Both the position numbers and the translations under genes were made by a program. Below, one piece after another: positions 45,107 through 52,903 of a stretch of 64,000 nucleotides of DNA. The stretch covers positions 288,581 through 352,580 of the forward strand of contig NZ_JAOEBG010000004.1 of NCBI RefSeq assembly GCF_029836165.1, in the 5' to 3' direction. The DNA is from Pseudomonas sp. GD04091 (GTDB lineage Bacteria > Pseudomonadota > Gammaproteobacteria > Pseudomonadales > Pseudomonadaceae). Numbering within the stretch: position 1 is the first letter of the stretch; the number at the start of each line of letters is the position of its first letter. The notes beneath the pieces were generated by a model. It saw only the letters and a list, made by a program, of their open reading frames with translations, searched no databases and was not told the DNA's origin.

Positions 45107-45796
45107 TGAGTGAACCAGAGAACTGTGGCCGAGCCGGCATACTCCGCTCCCCCTGCCGCACTCACAGACAACCGCATCGCCATTTCAAGCAGCTGTCGAC
45201 CACTGCAGTCTCGTGTTAGCATCAATACCGAGATTAGCCCCCACGCCTCGGACAGGTTCCTTTGATCTGTACTGCGCACCAGGGGGTTAGTTTTTTCTGA
45301 GCCACGACCTTGCGCAGTCTTTGTACCCGCCTTTTCCCCTACAGCCACTGCGTTCGGGCTGAGGGTGTAAACCACTTTTTTTCACTGTAAACCACTGTGG
45401 TTTACAGTGAAAAAAAGTGGTTTACAAGGCTGGGTAGAATCGGGGGGGGTCCGCCCTTCCGACTACGTTGCCAGTCAAAGTCAACAAGGTTATTGACCTG
45501 CCACAATTCTCGGCACACAGGCCGTATTTACCTATGGCTTAGTGCAGCCCTCTTTGCACGCGGGGTCCTCCGCACCCTCCGACTGATGCATGCTGTTCGT
45601 CAACGCCGGCCCGCGTTCAAGGCTGACGGTAGCGACTGACTCAGTGACTTGCAGCACAAGATGACGTCAGCAACGCGGTCCAAATTCAGGTCATTCATCA
45701 GCTTCCGGTGAGTAAGGCTTGGTGAATGACGGCGTTTCGCCATATCCTTCGCGAGTGGCGTATTGCCACCACAAAACTACACATGGAGTGAGCAAA
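45107..45796. other. Gene-poor accessory stretch with large palindrome
   Basis: About 690 bp without a supported protein. A 94-codon minus-strand frame (45091-45375) starts with GTG inside the palindrome and has no ribosome site, so it is not called. The main structure is the 61-nt palindrome at 45366-45426, described separately. The last 100 bp hold the promoter region of the small YHYH gene. Confidence 0.5.
45366..45426. repeat. Perfect 61-nt palindrome with four TGTAAACCAC repeats
   Basis: Two perfect 30-nt arms (45366-45395 and 45397-45426) face each other around a single base. Each arm contains TGTAAACCAC twice, 20 bp apart, separated by a T7/A7 tract. The decamers are at 45366, 45386 and, inverted, 45397 and 45417. 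The ends read TGT...ACA. It could be a protein-binding array, two abutting transposon ends or a very strong hairpin. Confidence 0.95.
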
Positions 45797-45928
45797 ATGA
45801 AGATCGTTTCCCTCGTGATCGCCGCTGTCCTTTCGTTTTCTTCAGTAGCCGCGGTTGCACACAGCGGCGGGACGGATTCCAAGGGGTGTCATACAAATCA
45901 CAAGACAGGTGATCGTCACTGCCACTGA
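45797..45928 (+). CDS. Small exported YHYH-type peptide
   Basis: A 43-residue peptide. A signal sequence (residues 1-22, MKIVSLVIAAVLSFSSVAAVAH) is followed by a short His/Cys-rich tail GGTDSKGCHTNHKTGDRHCH, the YHYH-domain signature found as a C-terminal module in many secreted proteins. Two cysteines and four histidines suggest metal binding, in keeping with the metal-resistance neighbourhood, but this is inference. The start is supported by GGAG eight bases upstream of ATG 45797. Confidence 0.8.
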   Translation: MKIVSLVIAAVLSFSSVAAVAHSGGTDSKGCHTNHKTGDRHCH

Positions 45929-46106
45929 GCAGATTGATAGAAGTTAATTGCGCTGGTGTGCGAACAGCGTACATCAGCGCTACGTGTAGAATATTGACAT
46001 TCGGACCCTTTACCCTAGGCCTCCGCAGAATTTTCGTCTTGAAACTCTCCGCTATCCCTTTTCACCACCTGCCAGCGAACTGGGGCTCGCTCAGCCCTAG
46101 GATGCA

Positions 46107-46142
46107 TTTTTCACTGTAAAATCAGAAAAATTTGTAAACCTG
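46107..46142 (+). repeat. Degenerate copies of the 45.4-kb palindrome repeat
   Basis: TTTTTCACTGTAAA (46107-46120) repeats the junction of the T-tract and decamer in the palindrome. TGTAAAATCA (46115) and TGTAAACCTG (46133) are related decamers in the same direction, 18 bp apart. Together with 45366-45426 they bracket a segment of about 780 bp carrying the YHYH gene. Confidence 0.6.
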
Positions 46143-46206
46143 GGATGACTAAGCTCAAACTTTTGACAACCATTTTTGGCGAGCAACCACCAAACCAGCT
46201 ACATTT

Positions 46207-46536
46207 TTATTTATTGTTATAGCAATTACCCTTAACAATATATCTCACCATATGCAACTCACCCTTCGAATCTTCAAAGCTCATGATGCTTCGGACGTTT
46301 CCGCAATACATGACATTCTGCGAGACATGCACCAGTTTAGCAATATCCATGTCCATGCCATAACGATAATCCTTCAGCTCTGGCATAGGTTTATTAAGGC
46401 TCTGAGCATATCGAGCGGTGGCGTCTTTGCCGACTTGTTCCAGTCGGGCATTGATGTCTTTAACGTTGTTCTGCGCACTGACGGAAGCGGCGAAAAAAAA
46501 TAGTGCGGCAGCGACGAAACCTTTCAAAATATTCAT
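46207..46536 (-). CDS. DUF2790 family small periplasmic protein
   Basis: A 109-residue protein. Residues 1-22 are a signal peptide (NILKGFVAAALFFFAASVSA). The mature part matches the DUF2790 pattern: YRYGMDMDIAKLVHV, MYCGNVRSIMSFEDSKGELHMVRYIVKGNC, with two cysteines that may form a disulfide. Members are typical of Pseudomonas and often sit in copper-responsive loci; function unknown. ATG 46536 follows a strong GGAGG. The mRNA leader contains a complete terminator hairpin just before this site (46551-46575) and a CopR-like box at 46752. Confidence 0.82.
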   Translation of the reverse strand: MNILKGFVAAALFFFAASVSAQNNVKDINARLEQVGKDATARYAQSLNKPMPELKDYRYGMDMDIAKLVHVSQNVMYCGNVRSIMSFEDSKGELHMVRYIVKGNCYNNK

Positions 46537-46550
46537 ATTTTCCTCCATGC

Positions 46551-46575
46551 AAAAAAAAGCGCCCATTAAGGGCGC
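46551..46575 (-). terminator. Intrinsic terminator in the DUF2790 leader, immediately before its ribosome site
   Basis: On the minus strand GCGCCC-TTAAT-GGGCGC (46559-46575) is followed by eight Ts (46558-46551). It is a canonical Rho-independent terminator, only 15 nt from the start codon at 46536, so the gene can be expressed only by read-through or antitermination, or from an unseen very short leader. Confidence 0.85.
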
Positions 46576-46579
46576 CAAA

Positions 46580-46621
46580 ATTCACCTTTTCCAAAGGAGC
46601 ACTTGTGCTTCAAAGGTGAAT
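46580..46621 (-). promoter_or_regulatory. Upstream stem-loop in the DUF2790 leader
   Basis: ATTCACCTTT (46580-46589) pairs perfectly with AAAGGTGAAT (46612-46621). Inside it AGCAC-TT-GTGCT (46598-46609) forms a second hairpin. The stem directly precedes the terminator and could be part of a regulatory RNA switch. Confidence 0.65.
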
Positions 46622-46751
46622 GCGTAGATGTGCCGACGATCGCCACCACATCAGACCACCGTGAAAAACGAGAGCAAGATTTCACAGTGAGATGCTCTTG
46701 ATGCCTGGTGCTAAATTAGCAAAGTCAGACTAACAGCAGCATGATTGATCA

Positions 46752-46767
46752 ATTACAATTTTGAAAG
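46752..46767 (-). promoter_or_regulatory. CopR-like box, DUF2790 promoter
   Basis: CTTTCAAAATTGTAAT on the minus strand, followed after six bases by ATCATGCT. The same layout occurs upstream of the porin (48228-48243). A -10 candidate AATCAT is at 46741-46746. Confidence 0.55.
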
Positions 46768-46779
46768 ACCGCGCAATTC

Positions 46780-48108
46780 TTACAAGATACTGAGTGGGTA
46801 CTCCACGATCAGGCGGAACTCATCGAGATCAGACTCGAACTGAGTGGATCGGGTGTTTGCTTGACGAATACGGAAGGACATATCCTTCATCGAACCGGTT
46901 TGGACGACATACTTGACTTCGATATCACGCTCCCAGCGCTTTTGGTCGGTGAGTGGATTGCCGCCCGCATCTCGACGCATATACACATTGTTTGCGTTCG
47001 AGTAGTCAGCGTCCGTACCCTTGCCGTAGCGTGCCATGAAGCTGAGCCCTGGAATCCCGTATTTCGCCATGTTCAGATCGTAGCGAACCATCCAAGAGCG
47101 CTCTTTCGGTGAGTTGAAATCGCTGTATTGGATAGAGTTATCCAGGTAGATCGAGTCCGACTGACGGAGATAGTCGAAGTCGTCGTCACCATTATTGCGT
47201 TGATGAGTGAGCGACACCGTATGAGCGCCGAAGCGCACACCGACTTTGCCGCTCCAAATGTTATTATCGAACTCACCCAGCAGCTTCTTGCCTTCATCCA
47301 CGGCACGATAGTAGTTGAAGCCTGCCAGCAGAGCCAGCTCATCAGATATCGGGTAGGTGAACGATGTTCCAAAGTAACTTTGGTCCCACGCATCTTTCAG
47401 GCGGCTGGTGTACAAGCTGACAGTCGTGTACTTGTTGAGCTCATAGTCACCGCCGAAGTAGCCAACCCACGGAGAGTTGACTGGTCCTGCGTAGAAGGTA
47501 GCAAACGTGTCTCTCATATCGCTTGAGACAGGCTGGCTCATGGAGTGCAGACGACCACCCTGCAGGGTAAGTCCCTTCAAGCTGGTATTAGAGAAGGTAA
47601 CGCCTCGGAACGATTCTGGCAGTAGGCGAGAATCACCAAACGAGACGACAGGCGTGGCCGGGAACACGTCGCCCGCCTTGATAACTGTATCAAAGGCGCG
47701 GGCTTTTACTGCGCCGCCAACCTTGGTGTACTCGTCACGCGCCTTACCTTCACTGTCAACAGGCAGCACATCGAACGAACTACGAGCACCGTTACGGCCA
47801 CCGCCCGTATCGAGTTTCAACCCGATCATGGCGAAAGCATCAACACCCACACCCACAGTACCTTGAGTGAAGCCGGACTCGAATTTAGCAATAACCGCAT
47901 GCGCCCACGCTTCGGAATATCCAGCGCCCCCTGCGCCTCGTTCTCCGTTGCGATTGTCCCGGTTGAAATAGAAATTTCGGTTCAGGACGGACAGACTGCT
48001 ACCTTCAATGAAGCCTTCTTTTTCAGTGGTTTCAGCTGCGTTTGTAAGCGTGCTGGCACCTGCTAACGCGGATAAAACAGCAAGTGAAAGCGTGGCACTT
48101 TTCTTCAT
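46780..48108 (-). CDS. OprD-family outer-membrane porin
   Basis: A 442-residue OprD-family porin with a signal peptide (residues 1-25, ending TNAAE). Conserved parts are GFIEGSSLSVLNRNFYFNRD, GFTQGTVGVGVDAFAMIGLKLD and the C-terminal YPLSIL beta-signal. It forms a substrate-specific channel; the ligand cannot be read off. It lies between the DUF2790 gene and the efflux operon with its own CopR-like promoter, so it is probably part of a metal response. ATG 48108 has GGAG upstream; an earlier ATG at 48165 would disturb the signal peptide. Confidence 0.88.
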   Translation of the reverse strand: MKKSATLSLAVLSALAGASTLTNAAETTEKEGFIEGSSLSVLNRNFYFNRDNRNGERGAGGAGYSEAWAHAVIAKFESGFTQGTVGVGVDAFAMIGLKLDTGGGRNGARSSFDVLPVDSEGKARDEYTKVGGAVKARAFDTVIKAGDVFPATPVVSFGDSRLLPESFRGVTFSNTSLKGLTLQGGRLHSMSQPVSSDMRDTFATFYAGPVNSPWVGYFGGDYELNKYTTVSLYTSRLKDAWDQSYFGTSFTYPISDELALLAGFNYYRAVDEGKKLLGEFDNNIWSGKVGVRFGAHTVSLTHQRNNGDDDFDYLRQSDSIYLDNSIQYSDFNSPKERSWMVRYDLNMAKYGIPGLSFMARYGKGTDADYSNANNVYMRRDAGGNPLTDQKRWERDIEVKYVVQTGSMKDMSFRIRQANTRSTQFESDLDEFRLIVEYPLSIL

Positions 48109-48227
48109 GATTGCTCCGTACCATGGCAGTTTCTTGTAGGAATAGGCCGGCCATTTATTATTCAACTGCTGAGTGGCGACCGCTTCCTATCATTACTGCC
48201 CAAAACTAACTGGAGCATGATAAGTTC

Positions 48228-48243
48228 ATTACGATTTTGACAG
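48228..48243 (-). promoter_or_regulatory. CopR-like box, porin promoter
   Basis: CTGTCAAAATCGTAAT on the minus strand; -10 candidate TATCAT at 48217-48222. The 30-bp context closely matches that of the DUF2790 promoter (AGCATGAT-N6-ATTACRATTTTGAMAG read on the plus strand). Confidence 0.55.
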
Positions 48244-48246
48244 ATG

Positions 48247-48267
48247 GCCCGGCACTCCCTGCCGGGC
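48247..48267 (-). terminator. Hairpin after the efflux operon
   Basis: GCCCGGCA and TGCCGGGC form a perfect 8-bp stem with a 5-nt loop, 23 nt after the stop of the czcC-like gene. No T-run follows. It separates this operon from the porin promoter. Confidence 0.6.
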
Positions 48268-48289
48268 ACTTCAGGCTAAACGAGCGTGC

Positions 48290-49525
48290 TCAGCTTTCGT
48301 CCAACCCCCATATCCAATGGGCATCGATCAGCAGTGACAAGTGAGTCCGCAAAGTATCGACATGCGCCTGCAGTGCATTCGATGCCGATGTCACTGCTTG
48401 ACGTCGAGATAGCAGCAGGGACTGCAGGTCAGCCTCACCCAATTCGTAGGCGCGTTGCATTTGTGCCTCGTTCTGAGCCATGGCCTCAGCCCCCTCTGTA
48501 GCAATGCGGAAGTTTTCATAGGCGCCTGAGGCCATCTCCACATCACTGGCAATCGCAGCTTCCAGTTCTCGCTTGATGAGGTCTACGTCCTGGCGGGCAG
48601 CACTCTCTTGGGCCATTGCCTGGCTGTAACGAGCACTGCGAGTACCGCTTGGAATCGGCATGCTGAAGGTCACGCCGTAGATTCTTTCCCTAGCGCCCTG
48701 CTCCGAAGCAGTGAACACACCCAGCGTCGGGTCTGGGATCTTGTCTGCCTTGGCACGTGCCGACTGGCCTTCACTTTTCAGCAAGCTGGCCTCTACCCTG
48801 CGCAGTACATCACTTTCGGCGAGGATCCGCTCACGCCAGGTTTCATACTGACCAAGCTCTGACGATGGCACCGGTAAAGCCACGACCTTTCGGTCGATAC
48901 CCGGGAATCGCCGTGACAACGTCGCCCAACTGGCTGCAGCTTTGACCTTCGCCTCGTTACCCTGGCGAAGTTGATCAGCAATTTCGGCTTTCACGAGACT
49001 GACATCAAGCTTCGATGCGTCCCCCGCACGGTTACGCTTTTCAACCGCAGCAAGACTTTCCTTGGCCGAGGCCAACCCTTTGTTGGCGATTTCGAGAGCG
49101 TGTTCAGAGGCCAGCCAATCGAGCCACATCGTCATGAGCTCACGCGCAGTCTCGTGACGTACCTCACCATAAGTCGCATCCGCCAATTTGACCGTGGCAC
49201 CACTGATATCCTGGTCTGCCTGGCCTTTGCCAGGCAGCCGAATGGTGCGCTGAATGCCAACGTTCCACTCGTTGTAGTTGGGACCAGCATCGACACGCCG
49301 CTGCTGGCCGGTTGCTGTCGCATTCCACTCGTAGGGCGACTTACGAATAATCCCCGCCTCAAGCATGGCTGCATCCATGGTCGATCTGGCCGACGCGACG
49401 CGCGGATCCGCATTGAGCAACGACATCGCCAGAGGTTTGGGCAGGATGTTCATGGGTGCGACTGGCTGAGCGCCTGCAACGGAACTCAGTCCCATCAGAA
49501 CCACCAGGGGTAAAATGCGTTTCAT
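48290..49525 (-). CDS. czcC: Outer-membrane channel of HME-RND efflux (TolC/CzcC-like)
   Basis: A 411-residue TolC-family outer-membrane factor with a signal peptide (ending SVAGA). Two internal OEP repeats show as long coiled helices (ANKGLASAKESLAAVEKRNRAGDASKLDVSLVKAEIADQLRQ; ELGEADLQSLLLSRRQAVTSASNALQAHVDTL). It provides the outer-membrane exit for the pump encoded upstream. ATG 49525 is preferred, with GGAG eight bases upstream; a GTG at 49528 is also possible. It overlaps the DUF3240 stop by one base. CzcC-like naming rests on family and context only. Confidence 0.87.
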   Translation of the reverse strand: MKRILPLVVLMGLSSVAGAQPVAPMNILPKPLAMSLLNADPRVASARSTMDAAMLEAGIIRKSPYEWNATATGQQRRVDAGPNYNEWNVGIQRTIRLPGKGQADQDISGATVKLADATYGEVRHETARELMTMWLDWLASEHALEIANKGLASAKESLAAVEKRNRAGDASKLDVSLVKAEIADQLRQGNEAKVKAAASWATLSRRFPGIDRKVVALPVPSSELGQYETWRERILAESDVLRRVEASLLKSEGQSARAKADKIPDPTLGVFTASEQGARERIYGVTFSMPIPSGTRSARYSQAMAQESAARQDVDLIKRELEAAIASDVEMASGAYENFRIATEGAEAMAQNEAQMQRAYELGEADLQSLLLSRRQAVTSASNALQAHVDTLRTHLSLLIDAHWIWGLDES

Positions 49526-49827
49526 CACATAAACTCCCCAAACTCACTGACCCGAACTGTCCAATAGCGCACGCCCGTGTTGGGAAACTCCTGCCTGAGC
49601 GAGTCCAGCAACGGCTCAAGATGCTGTTGCTCAACGACCAATTGGATCTGCACGGCACGGGCACGCCCCATCACGCGTTCAACTGGATTCAGGGCATCCG
49701 TGGACAGACCATGGGCAGCGACAGTAGCGCTGGTGAAGATCCTCGTGCCGACTGACACCAGCAAATGGTCGATGATTTTTTCTTCAAGGCTCGGGGTGCA
49801 GAGCAGCGTCAACCAGATGTCAGGCAT
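49525..49827 (-). CDS. DUF3240 family protein
   Basis: A 100-residue protein with the DUF3240 pattern (DIWLTLLCTPSLEEKIIDHLLV, ERVMGRARAVQIQLVVEQQHLEPLLDSLRQEFP). The fold resembles PII-like small signalling proteins. Members are found next to heavy-metal RND pumps, where they may sense metal or regulate the pump; their role is unproven. ATG 49827 with GGAGA upstream is chosen over the longer frame. It overlaps the czcA-like stop by eight bases and the czcC-like start by one, so it is fully embedded in the operon. Confidence 0.82.
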   Translation of the reverse strand: MPDIWLTLLCTPSLEEKIIDHLLVSVGTRIFTSATVAAHGLSTDALNPVERVMGRARAVQIQLVVEQQHLEPLLDSLRQEFPNTGVRYWTVRVSEFGEFM

Positions 49828-52800
49828 CGGCAGTCTCCTTTTTGGCATGTGCAAAACGCAGATAGAGGATGGGAAGCAACATCAGGGTCAGGGCTGTTAC
49901 GGTGATCAAACCACCAATAACAACGATGGCAAGAGGTCGTTGAATTTCAGATCCAGGTCCCGTGGCGAACAGCAGCGGGACGAGACCGAATGCCGTAATC
50001 GACGCCGTCATCAATACCGGGCGAAGTCGTCGGCGTGCGCCCTGAAGTACAACCTCCCTCATCGGTAAGCCTTCGCCATGAAGCTGGTTGAAGTAGCTAA
50101 CCAGAACGATGCCGTTGAGCACTGCAATACCCAGCAAAGCAATGAAACCGACCGACGCAGGCACCGAGAGGTACTCTCCAGTAACCCACAGGGCGACGAT
50201 GCCGCCCACCAGCGCGAATGGAATGTTGCTCAGGATCAAGAGCGCTTGGCGAACCGAGCCGAAGGTGGAGAACAGCAGGACGAAGATCAGGCCCAGCGCC
50301 ACCGGAACCACGACGGAAAGCCGTGCTGCGGCGCGTTGCTGGTTCTCGAATTGCCCACCCCAGCTGATGCGATAGCCATTGGGTAGCTCAACCTGCTGAG
50401 CGACCAACGCTTTCGCTTCTTCGACGAAGCCGACAAGGTCTCTTCCGCTGACGTTGGCGATGACGACGCTGTAGCGACTGCCCATTTCACGGTCGATCTT
50501 CACTGGGCCATCGGCACGCTCCAGCTTGGCCACGGCGCTCAGTGGAATGGTCTTGCCATCAGGTGTAGTAATACGTACGGCATCGAATTCCGCGGGCGAA
50601 TTGCGTACCGACTCGGCGGAGCGGATGAGAATCGGGGTACGCTGGTTACCCTCAATGACCAGCCCGGCCTGACGCCCTTCGATCTGCACGCGCAGCGCGT
50701 CCTGGATCGTCTCGACATCCAGCCCGAAACGGCCCGCTTGAAGGCGGTCAATTTCGACCCGCAGGTACTGCACGCCGTCGTTCTGAACGGTGTACACATC
50801 CTGGTTACCCTGAATGGTCTTGAGCAGCGATTCGATCTTGCCACCGAGCTGATTCAGGGTTGCCAGATCCGGTCCGTACACTTTGACGGCCAAGTCACCC
50901 CGCACACCGATGATCATCTCAGAGACGCGCATCTCGATCGGTTGGGTGAAGCTGTAGTCGATACCAGGCATTGGATCGAGGACCTTGCGGATCTCCTCCA
51001 TCAATTCTTCCTTGGTGTCCATCCGCCATTCCGACATTGGTTTGAGCAGCAAGTAGGTGTCGGTCTGGTTCAGGCCCATGGGGTCGAGACCGATTTCATC
51101 AGAACCTGCCCGCGCAACGATGCCGCGAATCTCAGGGATGGCCTTCATCAAGGATTGATGGATCTTCTTATCCAGCTCGGCCGTCTGTTCAAGGCTCACC
51201 GAGGGAAGCTTCTCGATACCCACGATCAGGTCGCCCTCATCCATGGTCGGCATGAAGGTCTTGCCCACTTGTGTGTAAACGAGCCCCGCTACCACCAACA
51301 TGGCGCCGGCAATGATTGCGATCACTTTCTGGCGAGCAAGCCCCCACTCAAGGATGGGGCCATACGCACCCAATAGCTTGCGTGCCAACCAGGGGTCTTC
51401 ATGCTTGACCTCTCGCAGCAGATAGGAAGACAAGACGGGAATCACAGTCAGCGAGAGCAACAACGAAGCTGCCAGTGCGAAGACAATCGTCAGTGCAACC
51501 GGAACGAAGAACTTGCCCTCCAGATCCTGAAGCGTCAGCAGCGGCAGGAACACCGTGATAATGATCAAGATGCCTGAGGTGACGGGGACTGCTACTTCGC
51601 GAACCGCTCGGTAGATGATGTGCAGCCGTGGCAACTTCCCACCGGAAGTGTCTGTGGCCAGGCGCTGGACAATGTTCTCCACAACGACGACTGCGGCATC
51701 GACCAGCATGCCGATCGCGATCGCCAACCCGCCGAGGCTCATGAGGTTGGCGGACATGCCGAAGAAACGCATCATGATGAAGGTGATCAGCGCTGCAAGC
51801 GGTAGTACCAAGGCCACGGTCAATGCTGCACGAACGTTACCAAGGAACAATGCCAGCAGCAGAACGACCAATACGGTCGCTTCAATCAGTGCTTTGGATA
51901 CGGCACCTACGGCCTTGTCCACGAGGGAAGATCGGTCATAGAAACTGGTGATCTTGACGCCAGGAGGCAAAGTGGCCTCCAGCTCCTTCAGCTTTTGCTG
52001 AACACCGCTGACAACTTCACGGGCATTAGCCCCCTTAAGGCCCAGCACCAAGCCCTGAACGGCTTCACCTTTACCGTCCTGGGTTACTACGCCATAGCGC
52101 GTCAGGGTGCCAAGGCGGACTTCGGCCAGGTCGCCAACGCGAACCGGTGACGAGTCACTGGGGTTGACCACGACAGCCCGCAGGTCATCCAGGGTGCGAA
52201 TGCTCCCCTCACTGCGAACCAGCAGAACTTCATCCCCCTCACCGAGGCGTCCGGCACCATCATTGCGGTTGTTGGTGTTCACCGCGTTGGCCAGTTGCTG
52301 CAGGCTGACACCATTGGCAGCCATGCGAACGGGGTCCGGCAGCACTTCAAACGTACGAACCTGGCCACCCAACGAGTTGACATCAGCGACGCCGGGCACC
52401 GTGCGCAATGCAGGTCGAATGACCCAATCCAGCAGGCTACGGCGCTCGACCAGCGACATGGCCTCGCTATCGACGGTGAACATGAACATCTCACCCAGCG
52501 GCGTAGTGATGGGGGCCATACCGCCGCTGATACCGCTGGGCAGGCTGTCAGTCAGGTTGCCCAAGCGTTCGGACACCTGCTGGCGAGCCCAATAAATGTC
52601 CGTGCCATCCTGAAAATCGATGGTGACGTCGACCAGGCCATACTTGGTAACAGAACGCAGAATCTTGGTTTTCGGGATGCCCAGCATCTCGACTTCGATG
52701 GGCACCGCGATGCGGCTTTCCACTTCCTCAGGTGTCATGCCAGGCGCCTTCATGATCACCTTGACTTGGGTGCTGGCAACGTCCGGAAATGCGTCAATAG

Positions 52801-52903
52801 GAAGACCGCGGTAGGCGTACCAGCCCGCTGCGGTCAGCAGAACTGTCGCCAACACCATGAACAGGCGTTGGGACAACGAGAATTGAATGAGACGGCTCAG
52901 CAT
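49820..52903 (-). CDS. czcA: HME-RND inner-membrane metal efflux pump (CzcA/CusA family)
   Basis: A 1027-residue resistance-nodulation-division pump with 12 spans and two large periplasmic loops. The TM4 proton-relay motif reads AIAIGMLVDAAVVVVEN, with acidic residues Asp and Glu. This is neither the DFG-type motif of classical CzcA nor exactly the CusA motif. The loop segment QPIEMRVSEMIIGVRGD is CzcA-like, and the third CusA methionine is replaced (TTPDGKT). The metal is therefore uncertain, probably divalent, though copper-type control elements surround it. It overlaps the czcB-like gene by one base (TAATG). Confidence 0.9.
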   Translation of the reverse strand: MLSRLIQFSLSQRLFMVLATVLLTAAGWYAYRGLPIDAFPDVASTQVKVIMKAPGMTPEEVESRIAVPIEVEMLGIPKTKILRSVTKYGLVDVTIDFQDGTDIYWARQQVSERLGNLTDSLPSGISGGMAPITTPLGEMFMFTVDSEAMSLVERRSLLDWVIRPALRTVPGVADVNSLGGQVRTFEVLPDPVRMAANGVSLQQLANAVNTNNRNDGAGRLGEGDEVLLVRSEGSIRTLDDLRAVVVNPSDSSPVRVGDLAEVRLGTLTRYGVVTQDGKGEAVQGLVLGLKGANAREVVSGVQQKLKELEATLPPGVKITSFYDRSSLVDKAVGAVSKALIEATVLVVLLLALFLGNVRAALTVALVLPLAALITFIMMRFFGMSANLMSLGGLAIAIGMLVDAAVVVVENIVQRLATDTSGGKLPRLHIIYRAVREVAVPVTSGILIIITVFLPLLTLQDLEGKFFVPVALTIVFALAASLLLSLTVIPVLSSYLLREVKHEDPWLARKLLGAYGPILEWGLARQKVIAIIAGAMLVVAGLVYTQVGKTFMPTMDEGDLIVGIEKLPSVSLEQTAELDKKIHQSLMKAIPEIRGIVARAGSDEIGLDPMGLNQTDTYLLLKPMSEWRMDTKEELMEEIRKVLDPMPGIDYSFTQPIEMRVSEMIIGVRGDLAVKVYGPDLATLNQLGGKIESLLKTIQGNQDVYTVQNDGVQYLRVEIDRLQAGRFGLDVETIQDALRVQIEGRQAGLVIEGNQRTPILIRSAESVRNSPAEFDAVRITTPDGKTIPLSAVAKLERADGPVKIDREMGSRYSVVIANVSGRDLVGFVEEAKALVAQQVELPNGYRISWGGQFENQQRAAARLSVVVPVALGLIFVLLFSTFGSVRQALLILSNIPFALVGGIVALWVTGEYLSVPASVGFIALLGIAVLNGIVLVSYFNQLHGEGLPMREVVLQGARRRLRPVLMTASITAFGLVPLLFATGPGSEIQRPLAIVVIGGLITVTALTLMLLPILYLRFAHAKKETADA

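Noticed and set aside
45091..45375. 94-codon minus-strand frame near the palindrome
   Set aside because: GTG start inside the palindrome, no ribosome site, no recognisable domain and overlap with the end of the 138-residue gene.
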